A stretch of DNA of 64,000 nt. Origin: Bedellia somnulentella. Lineage: Eukaryota; Arthropoda; Insecta; Lepidoptera; Bedelliidae. Below are positions 22,301 through 37,300 of the stretch, piece after piece. The notes under the pieces are model-generated. The model saw only the letters and a list, made by a program, of their open reading frames with translations. It ran no database searches and had not been told where the DNA came from. The stretch spans positions 434,001 through 498,000 of the forward strand of contig OY755179.1 in the NCBI GenBank assembly GCA_963576735.1. Reading direction: 5' to 3'. A program made the position numbers and the translations under genes. The stretch's first letter is position 1; the number at the start of each line of letters is the position of its first letter.

Positions 22301-25300
22301 AAATGAAATACTTTTGGTCATGTATCACCAACCGCATAATGGTTCAACAGCGCGCGCTTATCACTTAAAAGCCCCAAAACGCTAAGTCACCTCTTACGAA
22401 ATAGGTTATTTTTATTATAATCGACCTGGATTTAATTAAACTGAACTTAATACAACTTAAAAAATTCAAATCTCAGTTTCCGACAACCCTAGCTATCGAA
22501 CTGAATCCGACTAGAACCCATTTACCTGTTGGACGATGTTCAACTGTTGCTTCATTCACTGCGCTTAGACTCGGAGACCCATCGAGGCATGTGTCATATC
22601 TATATGGATGAATATCATTGTTTTGTTCTGTTGTGCCTGTGTGTGTAGTGTAGTGTACCTGTGGACAAGGGTTCTTGTATACTTCAGTCACCTTTTCAAT
22701 AGTCACTTCTGTTGTGAGCTTCTCTTCTGTTCTTATTCTGCAGCACCGGATGTATTCTGATTCAAGACTATTTTGTGGAAAATCGACGTGAGTATTAGTA
22801 CTCACATGCTTTGACACAAATTTGTGATTTGTCTTGCCTATTTTATATTACATTATTTTATACAAGCCCTTTATTATTATCGTTATTATTGTTTTCTATT
22901 TTTTTTGCGGAAAAGATACATGCTTCTTGCTTATCTTATTTCTCACTTGTAAACATTGACAAAACTTAATGCCAAAACTTTATTGTTTGCCTCATATTCA
23001 TAAATTTTCTCAGATAGGCAAGTGGATATTGTTACTGTGTGTGTGTTCAAAGTGAGTGACTATTGTTGCTGTGTAGTATAGGCTTATAACCTATTTCTTG
23101 CCGTGGGTGCGTAAAACGGGATAGTCACATTTTCAATATTGAAAGTTGTATACCCGCAAGGGTCAAATGTGTATGGATACAATTGTACAATAGAAGATCT
23201 ATGTAAACTACACTTACATTTACGACTAAATAAATGGTTTTAATGGTTTTAAAGGGAATTCTTCGATGTAAAAAGCCTCGAAATGTAAAGTGTAATTTGG
23301 GAGATGTTTTATTTTACAACTTTTCCCCAAACAACTTCCTAAAATGGCTGAGGAAGTTCTAATTCGATATTGATTACTTGTTGCCTAATTAGCACTTTTG
23401 CCTGCGGGGTACAAAATACAAAACACAGTTTGCGAAGCTGTTCCTATATTATAACGTTCGTAACATAATTAAAGTTAGAGAACAACACGTATTCATTATG
23501 TGTACATCAACATTGCTTATGAACCAATATTCCGTATTGAATATTGTAGCAATATACAGTATTGTAAATGTATGTTTAGTGTCTGTGTTTTTCGATATGT
23601 TAGTCTAAAACCGGCCGCCATTATTAATTAATTCATCATTCTGTCTAGATTTATATGCCTAAAGTAGTATGAATATTTCACAAGTCATTTGCGTTCCTGG
23701 TGTTTCTGAATCTATCAAAAAACCCTTTATTAAAATTATTGATATTATACAACTTCGTATCAAAATACAAGTTACTGTTTTAAAGCTAATAACAAAGAAG
23801 GAAAACATAGAACCGCGCCGTAACGAACGCGAATTTGTATGCGCTGTTTCATAACTAGCTATGAAAAACGACGAAAAAATCTTCTTTCGTTGCCAGTTAC
23901 TGCAATCTTGTTACGAAGACAGAAGAAGCTTAACAATCCTTGCTCTTAGAATATGATTTGCCCATCTGTTTACGTGATTCTAGTGCGAGGTGACTTTGGA
24001 TGTTGTGTAGTGCCGGCTTAGAATAGCACTACCCCATTTCGTCCGGTGGGTGTACGTAAGAGGCGACTAACGGTATTGGGGGCTTTTAAGGGAGTTTTGG
24101 GCGATGCGGTTGAAGACCCATCACCAACAACCTTTATTTTACCATCTTTTCCCCCCACAAGTTTCCAAAAGTGGCTGAGAAATTTCTTATTCCTTGGCTC
24201 TGGCTACCCCTTCTAGGGATTTATAGCCGTGAGTATATGTATGTATGTATGCGACTTTGGGTGTAATGGCTAGTTAATGGATTTTGGGGTGTTGTGTTTT
24301 AAGATTCCGAAGCTCTAGCCCCCTCTTTTTGGGATTTATTACCGATAGTATAAATGTATTTATTTATTTTTATTTATAAATATTAATATAGCTAAACGTA
24401 ACTTTGTTTGTCTGTTTCGAAATCACGACCAAACTTATACGGAAAGGGATAATACGGAATAAAACGGAAAGGGATTTTTAGTTGGCAAAAAATATGGTTT
24501 CTTTGGGATCGTAAGTTATATTTTGAAACATGTGTGGTTGTGGCCACTGTTTATAAAAAAACGTTTTGCAATTTAACGCAGTCAAGCCTTCATATCAGTA
24601 CCGCTGTAGGGCATAGCTAGTTGTCAATATGTTGTTACGTGTTCCTTGCTCGACTGCAACACTTTCAATATAAGTCAACTGTATTATATCTATTGGACAG
24701 CCATTTGCTGCAGTCCAGGCTACCGTCACGACCACTTACTCGAGTTAATGTGTTAAAGGTGTGGACTAGCGAGTGGCACATTGTGGATTACTTTTATGTG
24801 ATGAATTTTACTATGCCGCAGGTACGGACAGCATTTTGAATGACTATAAAGCTGTTGTTTAACGAAGTTTGTGAATTGACGTAGATTTTCTATGGCTATT
24901 CCATTAGGGTAGGCAGAGACTATTAATCGCTACTTTGGACGATCCTGGCTAACCTCGTGCGTTTCTTAATCATTCTATATTTTTATACATGTCATTTGCA
25001 TATTTGCTGTGTAGTGTCGGCTTAGAATAGCACTACCCCATTTCTTCCGGTGAGTGTACGTAAAAGGCGACTAACGGTATTGGGGCTTTTAAGGGATTTT
25101 TGGGCGATGCGGTTGGAGACCCATCACCAACAACCTTTATTTTACCATCTTTTCCCTACTCAACTTCGCAAACGTGGCTGAGGAATTTCGAATTCCTTAG
25201 CTCTGGCTACCCCTTCCAGGGATTTAAAGCCGTGAGTATATGTATGTATGTCATTTAATTCTTCGCACATTAGAGGTTTGCCTTTTTCATCACATTTATT

Positions 25301-28300
25301 ATTTTGTATGTGTGTTTACTGGGATAATAATAATACAAATAATGTAATACTTATATTTGAAATGCTTAAAAGATCATACTGAATTGGGTTTAATATAGTT
25401 CCATGCGCTTTCTTTTTAATCAACCCCGCCCTGCGTTTACTATTATTATTGTCTCTGTATGATGATTGAAACCCTTATAAATGATTAGCCTATCTCCGTC
25501 GTGTACAATAAAGACTATAACTGGACATTTTGTTATAAATATAGGAGCTTCATACATATTTCCTGACATGTCATGATGTTCCGGAGTCTATCCGGAGAAA
25601 ATGTCGAGTTTTTTAGTCATGTTGCAACTGTAGCCAAATGTCACTACGCTATTAGTAGTCGGTACTGCCTTTAAGTTTTCTCCAATACGGGAAATTATTT
25701 TATCACTTTCAGACTACACCGGGGAATCAGACTGCAACATACTATATTTACACTAATATTATAAGGAGGAAAACTTTGTTTGTTTGGTTGTAATGAATAG
25801 GCTCAAAAACTACTTGACCGATTTTTAAAATTCTTTCACCTTTCGAAAGCTACATTATCCACGAGTAACATAGACTATATTTTATTTTGAAAAAAATAGG
25901 GTTCCGTAAGATATTTGGATTTTTCGGACACAAATTGAAAAAAATCAACCAAAAAAGTTACTTATTTTGCGTACACTGCCTAAACTACAAAAGATAGAAC
26001 CATAAAATGTTATAATTAATTTTAGATTTTATAAATATCTATAAAAAAAGTCCTCGACACACTATACCTATCTATGTCGAGTGAGGCACAACAACCACAT
26101 AATATATATAAAAGAAAGTCGTGTCAGTTACACTATTTATAACTCGAGAACAGATGAACCGATCCGGCTGAAAATTGTTGGAGAGGTAGCTTAGAACCAG
26201 GAAAAGGACATAGGATATAAAACATCACGCTAAGACTGTAGGGGGTAAACAGTGAAAATGTTTAACACCATCCGTGCAAAGCCGAAGCGGACCACTAGTC
26301 CTATATATTTTATTAGTGAGATTACTCTCTGTAATATGAATCCAAAAAATAAAACTCATGGCGGTGAACTAAACTTTACAAAGCTAAAACAAGATGAAAA
26401 GAGACTGAGTAAACCACTGAACTTAGTTAATCACTCAGCCTCAAAGCCTCCACGGTTTTTGTTTCATTTGGTTGATTGAACCTACGGTCGGTGTGATGCA
26501 TTATTCATTACAAAGTTTACTCACATCCGAGTAGGCGCGTTTCGAATTAAAATATTTCAAACGGGCTGTTAATGGAATCGGAATGATCGCTCCGTTTCAA
26601 ATAATACAAATTCATATCATAATAATGGAAACTACGCTTGCTGAGCGGAATGGCGTAACGTATTCATTAGATTTGCGGTCGGTATTTGTGTTTGCGGGAG
26701 TAAAAAAACAGTTATTATTGAGTATATTCTCATTAATAATTCATTCATTTAGCTGTGTAGGGTCGGCTTATAATAGAACTACCCTATTTCACCCGTGGGC
26801 GATCGTAAAAGGCGACTAAGGGTATTGGGACTTTTGAAGTGTTTTTGAGCGATTCAGTTGGAGACCCATTACCAACAATTCTGCATTTATAGCATCTTGT
26901 CCCCTATCAACTTCCAAATGTGGCTGAGGAGTTTCCAGCTCTGAAGACCTGGCTACTCCTTTTAGGGATTTATGGCCGTGAGTATATGTATGTATATCAT
27001 AATAATGGAAACTACGCTTGCTGAGCGGAATGGCGTAACGTATTCATTAGATTTGCGTTCGGTATTTGTGTTTGCGGGGGTAAAAAAGATTTATTATTGA
27101 GTATGTTCTCATTTCTGTAGTTCTCATCTGTCATATGTTTTTCTATATATCCTTAAAGAGGTGGCAGATGAAAGACACATTTGGATCAAATAGAAAATGT
27201 GCGTAAAAAGGCCGGTGTCCGAAGTATGAAGAATAAAAGAGCAGTTATGAAAAGATTGATGGATGTGAACGAAACCAGAGAGGTTTGCCAGGATCGTACA
27301 AAGCGGTGATCGATAGTCTCTGCTTACCCCAATGGGAACTAAAGGCGTGAGAATATTTATGTATGCAGGTGGCAGATGTACTAATACGTCTGCTGATTGC
27401 GCAATATTTTGTAACCTGCTGTTTAGATTACAATTAAATATAGCTGTTACTGTGGTAGGGGTTAAAATGTCTATTACAGCTTTATAGGATGTACAAATTA
27501 TTTCACATCATGGACCATTATGTCTCCTTCTATAGAGGCTCCTGCCTACCCTGAGCAGGGATGATATTGCTCCATAGTCCATCACACTGGCCAAGTACTA
27601 TATACATACATACATACATATACTCACGGCTAAATATCCCTTGACGGGGTAGCCAGAGTTTTGGAATGAGAAATTCCTCAGCCACTTTTGGAAGTTGATT
27701 GGGAAAAAGATGGTAAGAATAAATGTTTTTGGTGACGGGTCTCCAACCGCATCGCCCAAAAATCACTTAAAAAGCCCTTATACCCTTAGTCGCCTCTTAC
27801 AATCACCCACGGGTAAAAATGGGGTAGTGTTATTCTAAGCCGACACTACACGGCCCATTACGATATCTACCGTGATAAGCCAATACCATGATACCGTGAT
27901 AGCCAAGACTTACTAATAGCATGTGTATAGGATAATCAGGTGATTCAGACTGCAACATCCTTCCAAGCTTTGTTATTTTCGCAAAAGTTTATAATTGATG
28001 CGTTTACTGCCAGAAAATCGAACCCAAGACCTCTGTATCATACGGCATCTATAGACCACTGACACAGCTACGACCCAATTCATTGAATAAAACTTGGTAA
28101 TTATTTTGTCCTTTCATTCTCTACATTCTTATCTATCAAGAAACACAAATCAATTCAGAAACAACTCCGGTGTAGGTTTGATTTGGGAATTGAACTCATG
28201 CCTCACATCTCAGGCGGTGCCATTCATAATGATTTACAAAGCAATTATAGAAATGGGTAACCTTAGGTTCGATCAAATTAAAAATAAATGTATAGTGGAG

Positions 28301-31300
28301 TTAATTAATATAATTACATTTGATTTCATTTTCAGTTTAGTTCATTAAACAGTTATAGTTAGGCTGCTTGTTGGAAATTGTTCACTCGCAATAATTAACA
28401 ATTGTGTTTGCCGTGACTATCTGTGCATGCACTCGGAGAACTAGAACGAGAGTTATTTTATCGTTACTCTATCAGTTAGAGTGAGATATAATATGATATG
28501 TGTGGTTAATTTATCATGGTTGTTAACGGTGAGGGAAAACATCGTGAGGAAACCCACATGGCTGAGTTGTACTTAGTCATGTGTATTCGTACAAAACGGC
28601 GATAGGCCTGCCCCCTATCACGTGAGTACACTGTCTAAGCAAAACATGGGTACCTTCTCTGGAAACTAGATGGCGCTTGCCATGTGAGTTCAGAAGTATT
28701 GGTACCTCTGCCAACCCCTTCGGGGATAAACGGCGTGAACGTTTATGTTTATATGTTAGAGTGAGATATAAATGTACGTTACTATGTAAGTGCGAAAGAG
28801 ATGGCTATTTTATTGCAGTCGTTATCTTAAAAAAAGCTCGTTCTAGGTGGGCTGGTTTGGTTTTGTGACTTTTTTAGTGAATTTTCGTATATCTGTCGAT
28901 TGTCCTTAATACATACATACATACATATACTCACGGCTATAAATCCCTAGAAGAATAAGCCAGAGCTAAAGAACTAGTAAGTTAACTAGCTAGCTAAGTT
29001 CCTCAGCCACTTTTGGAAAGTTGAGTGGGGAAAAGATGGCATAATAAAGGTTCTTGGTGATGGGTCTCCAACCGCATCGCCCAAAAATCCCTTAAAAGCC
29101 CCAATACCGTGAGTCGCCTCTTACGTACACCCACCGCCAGAAATGGGGTAGTGTTATTCTAAGCCGACACTACACAGCAGTCCTTAATACATAATACATA
29201 ATCATTATATTTGTATCATTAAACCTGCCTAGTTCTAAGTGCATTTTTATCGTTATTTATCATGGATATAGAATCTAAACGTCATAACATAAACATAGGC
29301 AGGACCTCTCACGGTCACGATAACGGCCTACAACGATTTTGGCATCAAACATGAAAGAAAATAATTACCTTATTTACTTTAATTCTGGTATTATAGTCTT
29401 AACTTTGGTGATTTTTTGATAAAATGATTAATATTTAACAGCACATAATCCAAATCAAATGCATATTCTTTGGATTTTTTATCAATTGTAATAGGGCTAG
29501 TACGGAATCCGCCATACTAATTTCACGCACATACACTCATTTACGCACACCGATGTAATTTTTTTTTGGTCTTGCCTGTCGTCTTTGTATTGCCAATCTA
29601 TATATGCTATACGTAAGTATAGCATACTAAATATAACATAACACAACATAACATAAACGTTCACGCCGAATATCCCCGAAGGGGTTGGCAGAGGTACTAA
29701 TACTTCTGAACATCAGGTGACTTTGTCACCTGGGCAGGCCTATCGCCGTTTTGAACGAATACACTGTCACATGACTAAGTACAACTCAGCCATGTGGGTT
29801 TCCTCACGATGTTTTCCCTCCCCGTTAACAACCATGATTAATTAACCACACATATGTCTTTAGAAAAGACAAATTGGTGTAGGCCCGACCCAGGATTTGA
29901 ACACTAGTCGCTTGCACGATAACCGAGTGTTCTACCCACTAGGCTACCATGGTTGCATACTAAATATATACAGTAGAACCCGTTTAATACGATCACGCTT
30001 AATACGATTTCTCCCATAATACGCCAGTCCCTGCAATCGAAACATATTTTCATACATTTCTTAACGCTTAATACGATTTGTCTTCACGTTTAATACACCT
30101 GACCGATCGTCATTTCTTGACTTGTCGCGCGTACGGTTTGATTGTTTTGTATTAATGCATCATTTGTTTGTTACAATATGACTACAATTAAACGAAAAGC
30201 TTTAATCACTCAAAAAAATATTGAAAGTTTCGATAAAAAGTCACAAACAACGAATAAAACTCAGTACGCTGCTGAGCTTCACTTACGTTACGTACCATCT
30301 TAAAGAATAGAGAAGAAATTAAAGAAGATACAGGTTGGGAGGTATGCACAGTAAAAATCAAATGATAGAAAAGTTTGATAAATTGGAAAAAGTTTTGGTG
30401 GAATGGCTTGATCAAGCACGAGCTTTAAAACTGCCCATAAGTGGCCCCATAATATGCGAGAAAGCGCCGAAGGCATTATCAGCTAGATTTAAGACGCTAT
30501 GTTCCTTCGTTGGATAAAAGTGAAGACGCACTGAAAAGTTTAATTTTGTTGAAATTCTTTAATTGCTAATGCATTAAAATCCTTCTGTCAAACCAAAATA
30601 AGTAATTATTTTAAATAATGTATTGAATGTACATAATTTTAAATATTATGAACAAAATATATAATGTGTAGTACGTTCGTTTTATTTTCCCTAACCCACA
30701 TAATACGATTTCTCGCTTATGACGCTTTTTTGATAAGGCCCCTGAGAAATCGACTTAAGCGGGTTATACTGTAGTATTTATATAGCTATCTAAAAACCAT
30801 GTATGATGTTTAGAAACCTAACAATAATTGATTTAAAATAGACGGGAGTGCGTATCAAAAGATAAAGTTAGCAAGTGTGAAAAGATTGATTTAATGGAAG
30901 ATATATGTTGGTCAGGATCTTACAAATCATAATAATCATCGTCAGACGATCATCAGTCTCTAATCATCTGTCCTAAATACAGTATCACGTGATTTCCAAT
31001 TAAATGAGTCAACAAGTTTACGTAAGATGTACATGTATTGTCGAAGGTGCTAATGTGTCCAGCCCAACAGATGACAACACAAACCTGACATCCATCACGA
31101 ACCGACCCGAGTGTTTACGATACCACTTAGCATACGGCAATTAATGTACACATCAGTAATGAATTGTCACGTAACAGCGTATCGTATCTGTTTCATTAAA
31201 AACGGGATATAATTTTCCGCTTATTAAAAATACTTTTAATGAACATCTAAATTTCTAACATACATACATACATATACTTACGGCTATAAATCCCTAGAAG

Positions 31301-34300
31301 GGGTAGCCAGAGCTAAGGAATTAGAAATTCCTCAGCCACTTTTGGAAAATTGAGTGGGGAAAAGATAGTAAAGTAAAGGTTGTTGGTGATGGGTCTCCAA
31401 CTGCATCGCCCAAAAATCCCTTAAAAGCCCCATACCGTTAGTCGCCTCTTACGTACACCCATCGGTAGAAACGGGGTAGTGCTATTCTAAGCCGACACTA
31501 CACGGCTAAATTTCTAAATGAGCATCAAATCTCAGATTAGGTGCACAAATAAGGATATTTTGATGCAACATCAGTTTTTGGGTAGGTTAGGTTTGAATTT
31601 ATTGATAAATCATTAAATACTAGCCATCAAAAACTCATTGGAAGGCCACTAAACTATGAAACCCTTTCCCGTGGGTGTTGCGCTACGACCAAAGGAGCTA
31701 GACGATTATAATAATAAAAACTCTTTATAGCACATCACAAAAAAAAACAACAATTACAAAAAGAAGATCGGTACAAAAGCCAAAGTACAACTGGCGGTCT
31801 TATCACTAAGAGCGATCTCTTCCAGACAACCCATGAATGGAAAGATTTGCTGGATTAAAAACATGTTCGGTAGATGTCCAATAAATTAAACTAATTTGCT
31901 TAAAAACTAAAATTATTCGTCAAACTGTTATCTATCTATTTTAAATATTACTAAATATTTATTAAGTTCTAACACACTTACATATAGTATTCCATAAAAT
32001 AAATAATATTCAATAAATACAATACATATGCAATATATATAAAGATTTTATATAGTATTCTACTAAGCGAAGGCGATTAGACACCGCTTGACACTGAAGT
32101 ATTCGTTTATTTGAAAATAATAAGGCTGGTTTGAAAACCGAACTTGTAAAATTTATAAGTTCGTCACTAGAATAGCACTACCATATTTCTTCCGGTGGGT
32201 GTACGTAAGAGGCGACTAACGGACTTTTAACGGCGTTTTAAGGGAATTTTGGGCGATGCGGTTGGAAACCCATCACCAACAACCTTTATTTTACCAACTT
32301 TTCCCCACTCAACTTTCCAAAGGTGGCTGAGGAATTTGTCATTCCTTAGCTCTGGCTACTCCATCTAGGGATTTATAGCCCTAAGTAAGTATATGTAATG
32401 TGTACGACAACCGATTTAAAGTCGTCCTTGAGCATATGACACCCATGATTAACCTCACTGAACCACTGATCGATGCACTGCTTTTAACTTACCCCACGCC
32501 AAAAATCATAATAAATTATCGCTCGAAAATGTTCATGAGTTAAATCCATGGTGATCCATGGTGATTCATGTGTGATCTATGGTGGCGAAACGAAGGTTTA
32601 AAACTGGTGTTAAAATATCTAGATCTAAATTAAAAGTATTTGCCCACTGTTGAAATAAATTATTTCTACATAAACATATTGGCAATTTTGTCGATATTTT
32701 TCTATTCTGATTCTTGCATGATACAACCCTTGGTTAGCCATTTTAATTGCCAATAGGCCACGCCCCCTGCTACGCTCTGAGAGTGTTTAGGGCCGATCCG
32801 TAGTGTAGAGTATCCTTGGGGTAGGCAGACTATCGAATGCCACTTTGTGTGATTGTGGCAAGCATCTCGCGCTTCATTTACAAGCATCAATCTTTTCATA
32901 CATACCCTTTTATAGTCCAGACTTAGGACTGTATTTTTAAGCACATTCGTTATTTGATCTAAATGTTTCCTCCGTGGTCGTATTCTTCTGACATTACCTT
33001 CCGCATTGGCTTTATATATGTATTTTACCAATTTACTTTTACCCATCTTGCTACAGCTTTGGAATCAAACTATTACCGTTTTAACTTCCTGCTTACACAG
33101 TTAAGATTCAGAGTGCTAACTCTCAATCTCCGACGATCTTGCTGTTCCACAACAAATTTCCCGGAGTAAATTGCTGTTGCTAGTATATTTTCATTGCAAC
33201 AAAACCAATCATACAAAAAGTCATTTACCTCTAAATATCAATTGTCGGGTAGGTAGTACCCGATAAGGTTTCGTAGCTGAATAACAAAAAAATAAACCAT
33301 CATTGATTCGCAATCTTGGTCGGTCAGTTTTGGCGGTTTTCGGATATTACTAGCTGTGACGTTTAGATCGACAGACAGACAGACGGCAACGAAACTTTAA
33401 AACCGATTAGCGAGAGATGGCAGCAAAATAATGGAAAGATAATACCTACTTACCCATAACTTTACTCATGGCATTAAATCCCAAAAAGAGGTAAGCACTA
33501 AGCTCACGTCAGAAAGTGAACGGAGAAGACACAAAATATGGAATGGTTGGTAACGAGTCTCCAGCCACAGCATTCAAAAATCACTTAAAAATCACTCAAA
33601 CCTGAAATTACTAAGAAATTAGTTACGGCTCTGACCAACAAAAACTAAGACCGAATCCACAAAATTCCACGTTAACCAATCTGGATAAGCTGTATAATGT
33701 AACGTACATCTCGCTGTCTTACAATGATAAATATTCATAGCTCATAAACACTGAAGGCCTAGACTAAGCTAAAGTACCGTGAACATATTGATATACGAAC
33801 GGCGAATACATCGCAGACCTCCTTTGCTCTTTGTAGGGTTGTGATTGCGGAAAATTTTATTTGTTAACGATAAATTTTAGTCAAAATAGATTAACAAAAT
33901 AAAGGTGTATTTGAAAAATTTCATTTGTCTATTATACATGCATCAGTTATTATTAGACATTATAGTGAGTTTTTTTAAATTTTAAATCGAAATTTTGGCT
34001 AGATGAACATGATTAAAAGTGTCAAAAGCAAGTGCCGTTATAATTTTGTAGCCTCTCTGACAACTTTGTCAGAGAGGCTAATTATAAAATTTCTCATTTT
34101 CTATATGACATTGTTTAAGCTCTTTTATACACAATATAAAGACAAACTTGTGTATTTTTTGGATAATCCATGAAATCTTAAAAACAAAAAAACCTCATGT
34201 TTTTTTATAATTGCTTACCAACCTCCAATAGTTTTTGCTGCCACTAGTTTTGTCTAAAAGTCACATCATCATCAGTCAGGTCACCCTCCTTCGCCCTACA

Positions 34301-37300
34301 TACAGGGTGCGCGGTACAAATATTAGCTCGCAATGGTTACAGTTCGTGCAATAAACATAGTCAAAACATTTACAACAGAAGGCAAATTAGAGGTGTATTC
34401 AAAATAACATGTTTTTTTAGCTCATTAACGCCTAATATAAATACAAAACTTATGTACGTCGCTTTGAATGGTAATTAGATTAATTATGAAAACTAATCGA
34501 TGTTTTCAAATAGTCCCATCCCTAGCTCTTAGTCCCAGCGCGCCATGACGTCACCCCCCGCTCTACATACAGGGTGCTTGGTAAATATTGGCTCGCGACG
34601 GTTACAGCCGTTCGTGCAACTGACACTTTAGTCAAAGGAATTGTTTAGTAAAACGTTTACGTTTTCTGTCTGTGCAGTCTTTGTAATAGGCGGCGTTTTA
34701 ATACTTTTTTTTAGTGGTCCACCCCCGGTTTTGCACCGATTGTATTTTTCTTGGACACCAAGTTTGTTTATAATAATAAGTAATATATTTTCACATGAGG
34801 TTTTCATGAACAAAAAGATTTAAATTATATTTCCTTCGACTTGGCTTAGAATCCATCTCTGCAGTAATTGGAGCGAAGCTCCATTTACCCCCGACTTTTG
34901 CATTTCGTTGTGATCGTACTCCTCCTAAACGGCTCAACTCAGAACCCTGAAATTTTGCACGGTGGTAAAAGACCATGTATAGATGGTTTATGTCAATTTT
35001 GATAAAAATCGGATGTACCTCGGAGGAATGATCACCATTAAAAATATAGTATATCTATATTAATAATTTCGTCACGGGGTACGGTAGACTCGATCGAAAC
35101 CTTACCTGAATAATAAAACATAAAAAATAATGATTTTGAGTCGACAACATGTATCCGCAAAATACTGTTTTGTGTAGAATCAATCACGCGTTTAGGTAAA
35201 CCAACAAGTATATTCAAAAAATCATAACAAATTGCTTAGCAACGCGTGTTGAGATATTTGTAGAACGTTCAACGATAAGTAATATCTGAGAGTCAGGCAA
35301 TTGCTCGCTTCGCTCCTTTTATTGGCATCCGACGGTCCCATGCCAACCTAGTAACTTAATTATCTGACTTGTATTAGATAGTAGTCGGTTGAGCTGTTTC
35401 GGAACCTAACCATTACATACATTGCATTACTTACACCTAGGGGTGTAGTCAATATGCACTCATAGTTCTTACCTGTCACGTGATGTCTGCTCTCGCCGCG
35501 ACAAAGGCATTCCGATGCAATTAGCACGGTTTCGCATACAGCTGTCTTGTACTAGCGACCTTACATTACGCTACACACTAGCTTATAGATGATGTCAGTC
35601 AACTTGTATATACATACATACATACTTATACTCACGGCTATAAATCCCTAGAAGGGGTAGCCAGAGCTAAGGAATTAAAAATTCCTCAGCCACTTTTGGA
35701 TGTTGTGTGGCGAAAAGATGGTAAAATAAAGGTTGTTGGTGATGGGTCTCCAACTCCATCGCCCAAAAATCCCTTAAAAAGCCCCAATACCGTTAGTCGC
35801 CTCTTACGTACACCCACCGGAAGAAATGGGGTAGTGCTATTCTAAGCCGACACTACACAGTAAACTTGTATATATAAGCGTTATAAGTTATATATATATA
35901 ACTTTGCTCTATGAAGACGTCCGTGGTTGAGTGTTTAGGAAACTCGCTTCTGGATCTAGAAGTCGCTGGTTGAATCCCTAAGGGATCGAAACCTCATTCA
36001 TATAATTGTAAATACCACAAAACGTTTACTGTTATTTTAATGGTGAAAATAACAGTAAGCTTTGGTCTTTGTCTATTCCATACGTAAATAAATAAATATA
36101 CTAAATAAAAGTATGGTGTCGTTGACGTGTAGTGTCGCTTTAGAATAGCACTACCCCGTTTCTACCGATGAGTTTACGTAAGAGGCGACTAACGGTATTG
36201 GGGCTTTCAAGGGATTTTTGGGCGATGCGGTTGGAGACCCATCACCAACAACCTTTACTTTACCATCTTTACCCCACTAAATTTTCCAAAAGTGGCGGAG
36301 GAATTTCTAATTCCTTAGCTCGGCCTACCCCTTCTAGGGATTTAAAGCCGTGAGTATATGTATGTATGTATGTAAAAGTATAGTATACTAAGTTAGATAC
36401 CTATTCAACAACACTTTTTCTTAAACTCTCGCGGTTTGTAGACATTATATATAATAAAATAATATATATATGGTTAATCCCGATTATTATATATAATACC
36501 TATTCAACAATATATTAAATAATGTATAATACACTGTATCAACAAATGACATCCAAGACAAACAATCACGCTCATCAACAATGCTCATCACATAAATGTT
36601 GCTTTCAGTGGGTATCGAACTCGCAACCACCTTGTAACGTAACATGTAATAAATACAGTTTTTCCCTAAAATAAATACATTCAGTGAATTACACATTTTC
36701 ATCTTTGTACGCTTTTATGTGCACTAAAAACCGATGCCGCATGGCAAAGTTCATTTTTCTCTTCAAAATTTTTAAACATTCTCATAGTCTCACGCCCCGG
36801 TTCCCCAGATCAATAAAACGAGTTTACAAATAAATACAGCTATGTCTTACCTTTAAAAACACAATTTTAATTTTAAAATGCTTGTTACAGGAACCGAAGC
36901 TCCGCAGCGTAGTGACAATGGGCACGTCGAGTGACAGCTTAGAGGACAAGACGGTGACAGTGTGCCACGGCTCGGACCTCGTCAACGTGTCCTTTATCAA
37001 CTTCTGCTGCGGCCGCAAGGAGCTGGCTGACATGTGGGCCAAGGCGTTGTTTGGCCTGGCCTATAACCTCAACCAGCTGAATTGCTCAGCGTTGCGCGCG
37101 CTCAGGAAACTCCACACGCGGCTGGTTCTAAGACGGGATAAGACTGATCGGGTACCTGTTAAGAAGTGAGTTGAGATTTTGTTTTTTTTTATACATACAT
37201 ACATACATATACTCACGCCGTTAATTCCCATTGGGGTAAGCAGACACTATCGATCGCCACTTCGTACGATCCTGGCAAACCTCTCTTGCTTTGTCTACAT

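Larger units (their letters stand above)
13569..36890 (+). other. PLC beta intron 2 (23.3 kb), rich in mobile elements
   Basis: No host exon is visible; exon 2 (TPK) joins exon 3 ([11 protein letters not shown]) as expected for the family. Contents in order: a 155-bp palindromic element (14309), a Jockey/CR1-like LINE (14917-16695), family A, B and C copies throughout, a LINE tail at about 18625-18960, Helitron-like elements (24375-24620, 26100-26298), a SINE flanked by a 120-bp duplication (26614-27113), a pogo-like transposon (29971-30771), a LINE 3' end at about 31706-31880, and hairpins at 21580 and 34049. Confidence 0.75.

Noticed and set aside
22473..22817. 114-residue minus-strand ORF
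   Set aside because: No recognisable motif, no clear splice or start signals, and flanked by degraded repeats; cannot be supported as a gene.
29895..29952. Genuine tRNA gene (reverse strand)
   Set aside because: A and B boxes are present, but it continues into the family C body and tail and recurs elsewhere, so it is a SINE head.
34049..34080. Hairpin resembling a bacterial terminator
   Set aside because: The window is eukaryotic and no gene ends here; an inverted repeat of repeat origin is simpler.
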